Source: CAYLLT01 sp964591605
GTDB lineage: Bacteria; Planctomycetota; Phycisphaerae; UBA1845; PWPN01
Assembly: GCA_964591605.1 (NCBI GenBank)
Contig: CAZQEN010000186.1
Span: 1 to 14,635 of the forward strand
Direction of reading: 5' to 3'
Length of the DNA stretch: 14,635 bases
The notes below the pieces were generated by a model. It made no database searches and was not told where the DNA came from. It saw only the letters and a program-made list of their open reading frames with translations. Below are positions 1 to 7,570 of this stretch, piece by piece (the stretch's first letter is position 1; every line of letters begins with the position of its first letter). The position numbers and the translations under genes were made by a program.

Positions 1-1
1 G

Positions 2-1621
2 CGGGGCCACAGCGACACGGAGGTGCTGCTGCATGGTCTGACGCGCTGGGGTCCTGACTACATCGAACGGCTGGAAGGCATGTACGCCTTCGCCTACTTC
101 AACCGGCGTGACGAGAGGCTGCTGCTCGCCCGGGACCCGCTGGGGATCAAGCCGCTGTATGTGGCATCGACGCCGCGGGCCCTGCTGTTCGCGAGTGAAG
201 TGCGGGCGTTGCTGGCTTCCGGGCTGGTGCCCGCCGTCATCGATCGGCAGGCGCTGGTCGGTTTCCTGGCCTACGGAGCGGTGCCGGAGCCGTGCACGTT
301 CGTGGCCGGGGTGAGCGCCTTCCCGGCCGGATGCTGGCAGCTCTTCGACGCCGACGTGCTCGGCGCGCCGGCTCGAACGAGGCCCCGGCGGTACTGGCGT
401 TTTCCGCCGGTCGGATCGACGGTGCCCGAGGCGGAGGCGGTGGAGCGGGTGGCTTCCCTCCTGCGGGTGGCGGTTCGGGATCATCTGGTCAGCGACGTGC
501 CCGTGGGAGTATTCCTCTCGTCCGGGCTGGACAGCACGATCGTGGCGGCGCTGGCGGCAGAACACACGGATCATCTCCGCACCTTCACGGTCGGTTTCAC
601 GAATGAGGACGGTTCCGATCCGAGCGAATCGCGCCTGGCCGCGGAGACGGCCGGGATCATCGGCTCGCAGCACACCGACATTCGCGTGACGGGAACCGAC
701 GCGCGGCTGGCCGCCCAGGCGTGGCTGTCGGACACCGGCGGGCTGGATCAACCCTCGATTGACGGCCTGAACACCTACATCATCAGCCAGGTGGTGCGCC
801 AGCGCGGGATCGTGGTGGCGCTCTCCGGGCTGGGCGGTGATGAGCTCTTCGGGGGCTATTCCAGTTTTTCGCGGGTTCCGCGGGTGATGAAGGTGCTGCG
901 GCGGGTCGGATGGATGCCGGCGTGGAGCCGGTCCGCCCTGACCTGCCTCGCCACGGTCACGCAGCCCGATGCCGTCCGGCAGAAGGCGATGGACATGGTG
1001 CTGACGCAGGGGGACGTCTTCGAGCTGTTCCTCAATGGCCGCCGCATCATGTCGAACCGGCAGCTCGCTGGTCTGGGGATCACCCCGGAGGGGTTCGATC
1101 TGACCAGCAGCTACCTCCCGCCGGCCAGCGTCCAGGACCTGCCGCTCAGCGGCCGGGACACGGTCTACGATCTTTCCGTCCTGGAATCCCGTTTCTACAT
1201 GGGTAACACGCTGCTGCGCGACAGCGATACGAACGGAATGGCGCATTCGCTCGAAATCCGGGTGCCCATGCTCGACCGGCGGATCATCGATTACGTCTAC
1301 GCGCTTCCGGGGGGCGTCCGCCTGCCGCTCGGGAAGGCGGACAAACATCTGCTCCGCCGCGCGTTTGCCGCGAAGCTGCGGCCGGCCCTGACCCGGCAGA
1401 AAAAGCGGGGATTCACCCTGCCGATCGGCCAGTGGATGAAGGGGCCGCTGCGTGAGCCGTGTGAGGCCGCCATCCGCCATCTCAAATCACTCGACCTGCT
1501 GCGGCCGGAGGGAATCGACCTGGTGTGGAACGGCTTCATGGCGCAGGCTGACCCGACCCGCTGGTCGCGGGCGCTGAGTTTGTGCGTGCTCGGGCTGGCC
1601 TGTCAGCGGCTTTCGCGATGA
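2..1621 (+). CDS. AsnB-type glutamine-dependent amidotransferase (asparagine synthetase family), 5' truncated
   Basis: The reading frame is open from the first bases of the window, so the true start lies upstream; 539 residues are visible, against roughly 600-650 for the family. The missing part should hold the catalytic N-terminal cysteine of the glutaminase domain. The visible protein begins inside the class II glutaminase domain (GHSDTEVLLHG, then LEGMYAFAYF and LARDPLGIKPLY). It continues into the synthetase domain with the ATP PP-loop SSGLDS (bases 518-535), the LSGLGGDELFGGY motif near 820-860, and EIRVPMLDRR and KRGFTLP near the end. Known family members transfer glutamine ammonia to an ATP-activated carboxylate. 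In polysaccharide clusters such proteins (for example WbpS of Pseudomonas aeruginosa, from memory) are linked to amidation of uronic acids rather than asparagine synthesis. That role is inferred here from the neighbouring sugar genes. The next gene starts 18 bases downstream on the same strand. Cytoplasmic; family call firm, substrate unknown. Confidence 0.93.
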   Translation, partial: RGHSDTEVLLHGLTRWGPDYIERLEGMYAFAYFNRRDERLLLARDPLGIKPLYVASTPRALLFASEVRALLASGLVPAVIDRQALVGFLAYGAVPEPCTFVAGVSAFPAGCWQLFDADVLGAPARTRPRRYWRFPPVGSTVPEAEAVERVASLLRVAVRDHLVSDVPVGVFLSSGLDSTIVAALAAEHTDHLRTFTVGFTNEDGSDPSESRLAAETAGIIGSQHTDIRVTGTDARLAAQAWLSDTGGLDQPSIDGLNTYIISQVVRQRGIVVALSGLGGDELFGGYSSFSRVPRVMKVLRRVGWMPAWSRSALTCLATVTQPDAVRQKAMDMVLTQGDVFELFLNGRRIMSNRQLAGLGITPEGFDLTSSYLPPASVQDLPLSGRDTVYDLSVLESRFYMGNTLLRDSDTNGMAHSLEIRVPMLDRRIIDYVYALPGGVRLPLGKADKHLLRRAFAAKLRPALTRQKKRGFTLPIGQWMKGPLREPCEAAIRHLKSLDLLRPEGIDLVWNGFMAQADPTRWSRALSLCVLGLACQRLSR

Positions 1622-1639
1622 GGAACGGCGCGTCTCGAG

Positions 1640-2793
1640 ATGTCTCTGGCCCGCAGGTGGTACGAACGGTCGCCGATCTGGATTCAGAACCTGGCGTGTA
1701 CGGCCGTCGGGGCGAAGAATCGATGGGAGCGCTACAACCGGCATTTCTGGAAGTACCTGAGCTGGCTGGAGGAGAGTCAGTGGTGGCCGCGCGAGCGGAT
1801 CCAGGCATATCAGGACGAACGGCTTCGCGCGCTCGTGCAATACGCATACCGCAGCGTTCCCTTTTACCGCGGATGGTTTGACGGTTGCGGCGTGCGGCCT
1901 GAGGACATCCGGACGCAGGCGGATCTCGCCCGGCTTCCCATTCTCACCAAGCAGATCGTCCGCGAAAACCGGGCGCAGCTCGTCTCGTCGGAAGCGAGCC
2001 GGCGAAGACTGCTGCGTTCGCTGACCAGCGGAACGACGGGAACGGCGCTGGAGATCTGGAGTACGCGAGAGGCAAGGGCGTTTCAATGGGCGATCTGGTG
2101 GCGGCATCGAGCGCGGTTCGGCCTGCGGCCCGGCGACCGGTACCTGACGTTCGGCGCGCGGGTGCCCGTTCCGGCCGGGCAGGAGCGGCCGCCGTTCTGG
2201 AGACGCAACTGGATCGGGCGGCAGACCTATCTGTCCACGTATCACATGACGCCGCGTCATCTGCCGGCGATTGTGGAGTGGCTGCAGAGCGAGAGGTTCG
2301 ACTTCTTCTTCGCGTACCCCAGCGCGCTGCACGTTCTGGCCTGCCACATGGAGCAGCACGGGCTGCGGCTGCGCTGTCCGCCCAGGTGTCTGGTATGCGG
2401 GTCGGACGCACTGTTGCCCGCGTTTGAGGCGCGCTTCAAGCGGGTCTTCGAGGTGCCGGTGACCGAGACCTACGGGATGGCCGAGTTCGCCGGCAACATG
2501 TCCAAGTGCGAACATGGCCGGTTCCATCTCGATTTTGAGTGCTGCTGTGTCGAAACGCAGTCGATTCCCGGAGCGCCGTCCGGGCAGGAGAACCTGATTC
2601 TGACCGGCTGGGGCAATGCGGCCATGCCGTTCATCCGCTACGAGGTGGGTGATTACGGGGGCCGCTGCCACGCGGCCTGCACGTGCGGCCGCCAGAGCGA
2701 GTGCTTCGAGGGCGTCGAGGGCCGGACCGAAGACTACGTGCGGACCCCGGACGGGCGGATGGCCGTCGGAATGAACCTCGTCTTCGAGCACGC
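1640..2793 (+). CDS. PaaK/CapK-type adenylate-forming ligase, 3' end lost in assembly gap
   Basis: 384 residues are readable before the run of N; PaaK-like proteins are usually about 430-450 residues, so some 50 residues of the small C-terminal domain are missing. Visible signatures of the adenylate-forming superfamily are the phosphate-binding loop SGTTGT (residues 130-135), ETYGMAE (276-282), RYEVGD (333-338) and GR (361-362). A cysteine-rich portion (CEHG at 290-293, CHAACTCGR at 343-351) matches the probable zinc-site region seen in this family. Known members activate a carboxylate as an acyl-adenylate, often forming a CoA thioester as in phenylacetate-CoA ligase; CapK-like relatives are common in capsule and O-antigen loci, where their substrates are mostly unknown. 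The ATG at 1640 follows the previous stop by 18 bases, and the opening residues resemble the family's usual N-terminus. Shine-Dalgarno signal is weak. It may supply an activated acid for glycan modification (inference). The frame stays open through the N run into a glycosyltransferase, which is almost certainly an artefact. Confidence 0.88.
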
Positions 2794-2893
2794 NNNNNNN
2801 NNNNNNNNNNNNNNNNNNNNNNNNNNNNNNNNNNNNNNNNNNNNNNNNNNNNNNNNNNNNNNNNNNNNNNNNNNNNNNNNNNNNNNNNNNNNN
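2794..2893. other. Assembly gap (100 N)
   Basis: Exactly 100 N, the conventional placeholder for a scaffold gap of unknown size. Both flanking proteins are broken here: the ligase lacks its last ~50 residues and the glycosyltransferase lacks about 90-110 N-terminal residues. The true missing sequence should therefore be at least about 400 bases and may contain further genes. Confidence 0.97.
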
Positions 2894-3745
2894 GCGGCCG
2901 GTTCGGCCGCCCGCGAGTACGGTATTCCATATATTGTTCGCCCGGCCGGCAATCTGGGTGAAGTGACGCGCAGGCGCAAAGCGGTTCTGAAAATGCCTTA
3001 CTTTCTGCTCTTCGAGAGGCGGATCTTCAGCCGCGCTGCGGCCATTCACTGCTGCAGCAACAAGGAGCTGCGCGAACTCCCGCGGAGGATGCTGCGGGCG
3101 CGGCCGTTCATCGTCCCCCAGCCGATCCGGAGCGGATTGCTCGAGCTGCAGCCTGACTTTGACGAACTGCGACGCCGGTGCCCGAATCTGAGGGACGATC
3201 AGAAGGTGATTCTCTATCTGGGTCGAATCTCCGCCATCAAGCGGCTGGAGGTTCTGGTCGAGGCCTTCGTGCGTCTGAGCGCGGAGTTTCCGGACTGGCA
3301 CCTGATGGTGGCGGGACCACACGAGGACACCGCCCTGGTTCGGGGCCTCGAGCGGCGGATTGAGGCAGCCGGCCTTGCGAACCGGTTCACGATGCCGGGC
3401 ATGGTGCTGGACGAATTGAAGGCCGCCTGCCTGAGCCGGGCGGATGTGTTTGCCCAGCCGTCGGCGCACGAGAACTTCGGCCTGTCGCTGGCCGAGGCCC
3501 TGCTCTTCGAACTGCCCTGCGTTACCTCGAACGGGGTCGCCCTTTCGGAGGACGTGGCCGAGACCGGCGCAGGGATCGTCTGCGCGCCGGCCACCGATGC
3601 GTTCGAGCGTGGCCTGCGCGAGATGCTCTCGAGTGAAGACCGGCGCAGCGCGTGTTCCCGCGCCGCCCGGGAGGTGGCCCGCCGCTTTTCTCCGGCACGG
3701 GTGGCCGAGCGGCTGGAGGCTGAATACCGTTCCTGCATGCAATAG
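2894..3745 (+). CDS. Glycosyltransferase, GT4-type (GT-B fold), 5' end lost in assembly gap
   Basis: 283 residues remain; typical GT4 enzymes have about 370-400, so most of the N-terminal acceptor-binding domain is in the gap. The visible portion starts near the end of that domain (YGIPYIVRPAGNL, then AAIHCCSNKE at the domain junction). It continues into the nucleotide-sugar-binding domain with ILYLGRISAIKRLEVLVEAF, HLMVAGPHED, and the EX7E signature in HENFGLSLAEAL. The two glutamates of EX7E bind and orient the nucleotide-sugar donor in this retaining family. The role is transfer of one sugar to a growing lipid-linked oligosaccharide at the cytoplasmic membrane; donor and acceptor cannot be read from the sequence. 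The stop TAG at 3743-3745 overlaps an AGGAGG element just before the next gene, so the two are probably translated from one transcript. Family call is strong; the start is unknown. Confidence 0.92.
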   Translation, partial: AAGSAAREYGIPYIVRPAGNLGEVTRRRKAVLKMPYFLLFERRIFSRAAAIHCCSNKELRELPRRMLRARPFIVPQPIRSGLLELQPDFDELRRRCPNLRDDQKVILYLGRISAIKRLEVLVEAFVRLSAEFPDWHLMVAGPHEDTALVRGLERRIEAAGLANRFTMPGMVLDELKAACLSRADVFAQPSAHENFGLSLAEALLFELPCVTSNGVALSEDVAETGAGIVCAPATDAFERGLREMLSSEDRRSACSRAAREVARRFSPARVAERLEAEYRSCMQ

Positions 3746-3749
3746 GAGG
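3744..3749 (+). promoter_or_regulatory. Shine-Dalgarno AGGAGG with unusual spacing
   Basis: A perfect AGGAGG overlaps the upstream stop codon TAG. It lies only 1 base before the ATG at 3751, too close for normal initiation, and 13 bases before the next in-frame ATG at 3763, longer than usual. It shows that initiation occurs here, but does not decide cleanly between the two starts. Confidence 0.6.
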
Positions 3750-3750
3750 C

Positions 3751-5334
3751 ATGACTTCCTGTATGTACGCTCTGGGCGAAGTGTGGCGTGACGGCTATCT
3801 GGACTACCATAAGCACGAAGACGAGGTCCGGATCCGGGTGCGCGCCTGGTGGATTCTGGAAGAGCTGCACGATGTCTTCGTTCCCCAGCCTCGTGATCCG
3901 AGAAGAGTTTTAAACTACATTAGAGAGGTTGGCGTCCGGGCGACCCTGCGAAAGATCCGTTCCCGTCTGGCGGAGCGTCTGCGGGACCAGCGGGTGATCG
4001 CGGTCGGCGTGGGCGAGCTGATCGAGGGCTGTTCGGCGGGCAGGTATCAGCCGGGCGAGCCGGTGGTCTTCGTGGCTCCCTGCCATCCGCGCTGCGTGGA
4101 GCGGCTGGTGGTGCCCGCCGATTGCGTCCGAAGGACATCGCCGGCGCTGCTCGAGCGCTTCAGGCCGGGCGATGAGCTCTGGCTGCTGTCCGAGCCGGCG
4201 GCCGGCGTCGAGCTGCCCGCCGCGATCCGGGGCTGGAGCCGCTTCTCGGGCAGAGACATCCGTGCTGCGGTCTCTTCGCTGCTCGAATGGGCGGAACGGG
4301 AGTGCTCGCGGATCAGCCCCGACCGGCCGCGGAAACTGCGTTTGGCGCCTCGCGGCGTCGTGTCAGAGCAGATTGGAAGCCCCAGAAACTATCCCCGTGC
4401 GCGGCGGGCGGTGCTGTTCGGCCTGGGTCACTATGCGAAGACCTGCATCATTCCGAGCCTCGACTCGCGCATCAGCCTGGAGTGCGTTCACGAGCTGGAT
4501 CCGATGCAGATCGGGCCGCTCGAGACGGCCGACGTACGCTACGACACCAGCCCCACGCTGCGAAATGGAGAGAAATACGATGTCTACCTGATCGCCGGCT
4601 ATCACCACACGCACGCCGACCTGGCCGTTCGGGCCCTCGACAGCGGCGGGTGGGCGGTGGTTGAGAAGCCGCTGGTCACCAACCGGGCCCAGCTCAATGC
4701 CCTCCTCGACGCGATGCGCCGCCATCCGGGACGCCTGTTCGCCTGTTTTCACATGCGGTACAGCCCGCTCTGGGAGATGGCCCGGCAGGACCTCGGGCTC
4801 GAGCCGGGTCAGCCGGTTCACTATCATTGCATCGTGTACGAGATTTCGCTCGCCACGAATCACTGGTATCACTGGCCAAACAGCGGCAGCCGCGTGGTCA
4901 GCAACGGCTGTCACTGGCTGGATCACTTCCTGTTCATGAACGGCTTCTCGCCGCCGGTCCGCTGGGATCTGTGGAGGGGCGGAAACCGCGATCTTCACGT
5001 CAGCGTCGAACTGGAGAACGGCGCGGTCTTCGGCATGGCGCTCACGGATGTGGGCAACCGTCGGATCGGCGTTCAGGACCACATCGAGCTGCGGGCCGGC
5101 AACCGGGCCGTCACCGTCAACAACGGATCGAGATACCGGTCGGAGGACGACTACCGCATCATTCGCCGAAGGCGAATCATGAGGAGCACCATCTACCCCC
5201 GGATGTACCGACTGATCACCCACAAGATCATGCATGGGGAGCCGGGCGACTCCCTCGAGTCGGTTCAGACCAGTTGCGAGCTCATGTTGAAGCTCGAAGA
5301 GGTCCTTCAGGAAGCCCGGTCAGAGCACCCGTGA
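3751..5334 (+). CDS. Gfo/Idh/MocA family oxidoreductase with GroES-like N-terminal fragment
   Basis: 527 residues if started at ATG 3751; ATG 3763 (523 residues) is an equal alternative given the Shine-Dalgarno spacing. The C-terminal part (about 218-525) is a Gfo/Idh/MocA oxidoreductase: nucleotide-binding GLGHYAK (224-230), the lysine-bearing EKP (305-307), and NGCHWLDH (385-392), a conserved region of the substrate domain. Known relatives use NAD(P) to oxidise, reduce or epimerise sugars and inositols. The first ~215 residues are not a full domain that I recognise. Residues 80-130 resemble the GroES-like barrel of medium-chain dehydrogenases (GVGELIEG, then PGEPVVFVAP and ERLVVPAD), but no second Rossmann domain follows. 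A CHPRC cluster (111-115) stands out. It looks like a reduced paralogue of the adjacent downstream bi-domain enzyme, and its stop overlaps that gene's start by four bases (GTGA). Likely a nucleotide-sugar modifying enzyme in the cytoplasm; the reaction is unknown. Confidence 0.85.
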   Translation: MTSCMYALGEVWRDGYLDYHKHEDEVRIRVRAWWILEELHDVFVPQPRDPRRVLNYIREVGVRATLRKIRSRLAERLRDQRVIAVGVGELIEGCSAGRYQPGEPVVFVAPCHPRCVERLVVPADCVRRTSPALLERFRPGDELWLLSEPAAGVELPAAIRGWSRFSGRDIRAAVSSLLEWAERECSRISPDRPRKLRLAPRGVVSEQIGSPRNYPRARRAVLFGLGHYAKTCIIPSLDSRISLECVHELDPMQIGPLETADVRYDTSPTLRNGEKYDVYLIAGYHHTHADLAVRALDSGGWAVVEKPLVTNRAQLNALLDAMRRHPGRLFACFHMRYSPLWEMARQDLGLEPGQPVHYHCIVYEISLATNHWYHWPNSGSRVVSNGCHWLDHFLFMNGFSPPVRWDLWRGGNRDLHVSVELENGAVFGMALTDVGNRRIGVQDHIELRAGNRAVTVNNGSRYRSEDDYRIIRRRRIMRSTIYPRMYRLITHKIMHGEPGDSLESVQTSCELMLKLEEVLQEARSEHP

Positions 5335-7514
5335 AGCAGATCCTCCAGCATCTTCGCACCGGACAGATTGAACTGGCGGACGTGCCGTGCCCGATGAGCC
5401 GGCCGGGGCACCTGCTGATCCAGACGCGGTGCAGTCTGATCTCCGCCGGTACGGAGCGCATGCTCGTCGAATTCGGGCGGGGCGGGCTGATCGCCAAGGC
5501 GCGCGCGCAGCCCGACAAGGTCAAACAGGTGCTCGACAAGATCCGCACCGACGGGCTCCTGCCCACGCTCGAAGCCGTCTTCAGCCGCCTGGACGAGCCG
5601 CTGCCGCTGGGCTACTGCAACGTCGGGCGCGTGGTGGAAGTCGGCGCCGGCGTGGAGGGTTTCGAGGTCGGCGACCGCGTGGCCTCCAACGGGCCGCATG
5701 CCGAGATGGTCGTGGTTCCCGCGACGCTGGCCGCCCGCGTTCCAGACGAGGTCGATGACGAGTCCGCGAGCTTCACCGTGCTCGGCTCCGTCGCTCTCCA
5801 CGGGATCCGTCTGCTCGAGCCCACGCTGGGCGAGCAGGTGGTGGTGGTGGGCCTGGGCCTGCTCGGGCTGATGGCCGTGCAGATCCTGCGGGCGCACGGG
5901 TGCAGCGTGCTGGGCATCGACCTCAACCCCGCCCGGTGCGCGCTCGCGCGTCAGTTCGGTTGCGAGGCCGTCGCCCTGAGCGAAGGGGCGGATCCCGTGC
6001 GCGCCGCGGAGACATTCAGCCGGGGCCGCGGCGTCGATGGGGTGCTCATCACCGCCTCCGCCAAGACGGACGAGATCATCCACCAGGCGGCGCAGATGTG
6101 CCGAAAACGCGGGCGCATCGTGCTGGTGGGCGTCGTCGGGCTCAACCTGCGCCGGGCGGATTTCTACGAAAAAGAGCTCAGTTTCCAGGTCTCCTGCTCG
6201 TATGGTCCGGGGCGATATGACCCCGCTTACGAGGAAAAGAACCGCGATTATCCGCTGCCCTATGTCCGCTGGACCGAGGGCCGCAACTTCGAGGCCATGC
6301 TCCGCGCGATGGCCGAGAAACGGATCGACATGCACCCGCTCATCACGCGGCGGACGCCGCATGCTGAGGCGTCGCAGGCCTACGACGCGATTCTGAGCGA
6401 TCCGAACGTCCTGGGCGTCGTCCTGACGTATCCGCAGACGGCCGCACCCCGCGCGCAGACGGTTTCACTCGCGGGTTCCGCCTCTCCGGCTCGCAGCGGG
6501 CCCGCGCGTCCCGCCGTCGGCGTCATCGGCTCCGGGACCTTCACCAAACAGGTGCTGCTGCCGGCGTTGAAGGCTGCGCGGGCCTCACTGGTGAGCGTGG
6601 CCAGCGCCGGCGGAGTCACCAGCCTGCACGCCGGCCGCAAGTTCGAGGCCCAGGAAGTCACCACCGACTATCGCACGATCCTCGACCACCCGCAGATCAA
6701 CACCGTCTTCATCACCACGCGGCACAACAGCCACCCGCGCCTGGTGGCGGAAGCGCTCCAGGCCGGCAAGCACGTCTTCGCCGAAAAGCCGCTCGCGATC
6801 GACGAAGCGGGTCTCGAGCAGGTCCGCCAGGCGGTGGCGGCGCATCCGCAGCAGCAGCTCATGGTCGGGTTCAACCGCCGGTTCGCTCCGCACGCCGTCG
6901 CGGTGAAAAAACTGCTCGCCGGACGCTCGCAGCCGATCGCGGTAAATATCATGGTGAATGCCGGCGAGATCCCCGCTCATCACTGGCTCCAGGACGCCGC
7001 GGTCGGCGGAGGACGCATCATCGGCGAGGGTTGTCACTTCATCGATCTGCTGCGTTTCCTGGTCGGCTGTCCCTTCCGGACGGTGCAGGCGGCGGCCTTC
7101 GGGCGCGACGCGGGCAGCACCCCCGACGACAAGACGACGATCAGCTTTTCCTTCAAGGACGGCTCCATCGGGACCGTCCATTACTGGTCCAACGGCCCGC
7201 GCTCGTATCCGAAGGAGCGGGTCGAAGTCTTCAGCGAAGGGCGGGCCGTCGTGATCGACAACTGGCGGCGCCTGGTGGCCTACCACTGGCCGACGGCCCG
7301 ACGGATGAAGGGCCGCCAGGACAAAGGCCACCACGCCGAGGTCGCGCTGTTTCTGGAACGCATCGCCGCCGGAGGCGAGCCGCTCATTCCGTTCGGGGAG
7401 ATCGTTGAAGTCACGCGTGCCAGTTTCGTCGCCGTCGCCGCCGCCCGCGAGAGCCGCGTGATCACCCTGGCCGACCCAGCGCCGGCCGTCAGCGGGTGTT
7501 CGGCTGCAGTGTGA
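5331..7514 (+). CDS. Bi-domain oxidoreductase: medium-chain dehydrogenase fused to Gfo/Idh/MocA
   Basis: 727 residues. GTG at 5331 is chosen because it overlaps the previous stop (GTGA) and the protein then opens with KQILQHLRTGQIELADVP, as this family normally does. The frame is open much further upstream, but that part is a shadow of the preceding gene. Residues 1-370 form a medium-chain dehydrogenase: CSLISAGTER (34-43), GYCNVGRVVEVGAGVEGFEV (94-113), NGPHAE (120-125), and the Rossmann loop GLGLLG (174-179). No structural zinc cysteine cluster is visible. An Ala/Pro/Ser-rich linker (about 370-395) leads to a Gfo/Idh/MocA part with GVIGSGTFTK (397-406), AEKPL (484-488) and EGCHFID (566-572). 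Such fusions recur in polysaccharide loci of many phyla, but I know of no assigned reaction. The two active sites suggest sequential redox steps on a sugar, perhaps via a keto intermediate (inference). Cytoplasmic. Confidence 0.92.
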   Translation: MKQILQHLRTGQIELADVPCPMSRPGHLLIQTRCSLISAGTERMLVEFGRGGLIAKARAQPDKVKQVLDKIRTDGLLPTLEAVFSRLDEPLPLGYCNVGRVVEVGAGVEGFEVGDRVASNGPHAEMVVVPATLAARVPDEVDDESASFTVLGSVALHGIRLLEPTLGEQVVVVGLGLLGLMAVQILRAHGCSVLGIDLNPARCALARQFGCEAVALSEGADPVRAAETFSRGRGVDGVLITASAKTDEIIHQAAQMCRKRGRIVLVGVVGLNLRRADFYEKELSFQVSCSYGPGRYDPAYEEKNRDYPLPYVRWTEGRNFEAMLRAMAEKRIDMHPLITRRTPHAEASQAYDAILSDPNVLGVVLTYPQTAAPRAQTVSLAGSASPARSGPARPAVGVIGSGTFTKQVLLPALKAARASLVSVASAGGVTSLHAGRKFEAQEVTTDYRTILDHPQINTVFITTRHNSHPRLVAEALQAGKHVFAEKPLAIDEAGLEQVRQAVAAHPQQQLMVGFNRRFAPHAVAVKKLLAGRSQPIAVNIMVNAGEIPAHHWLQDAAVGGGRIIGEGCHFIDLLRFLVGCPFRTVQAAAFGRDAGSTPDDKTTISFSFKDGSIGTVHYWSNGPRSYPKERVEVFSEGRAVVIDNWRRLVAYHWPTARRMKGRQDKGHHAEVALFLERIAAGGEPLIPFGEIVEVTRASFVAVAAARESRVITLADPAPAVSGCSAAV

Positions 7515-7570
7515 GCCGTGCCGGACCCGGTGCCTGAGTGCTGGCTCGCCTTCGTCCTCTCCCGCCCCTG

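Noticed and set aside
1487..3742. A 751-codon open frame on the minus strand crossing the gap
   Set aside because: It is the complement of clear ligase and glycosyltransferase genes, has Arg/Pro/His-rich composition typical of GC-rich shadow frames, and is extended artificially by the N run.
3906..3921. Short AT-rich patch within the first oxidoreductase gene
   Set aside because: It encodes a plausible helix (RVLNYI) in frame, and no convincing promoter pair surrounds it.
4827..5330. A 168-residue N-terminal extension of the bi-domain oxidoreductase
   Set aside because: It lies in another frame of the preceding oxidoreductase, is low-quality Arg/Gly/Ser-rich sequence, and the family start coincides with GTG 5331.
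7515..7570. Intergenic stretch before the toroid gene tested for a terminator or riboswitch
   Set aside because: Only short GC-rich partial complementarity; no stable stem followed by a T run.
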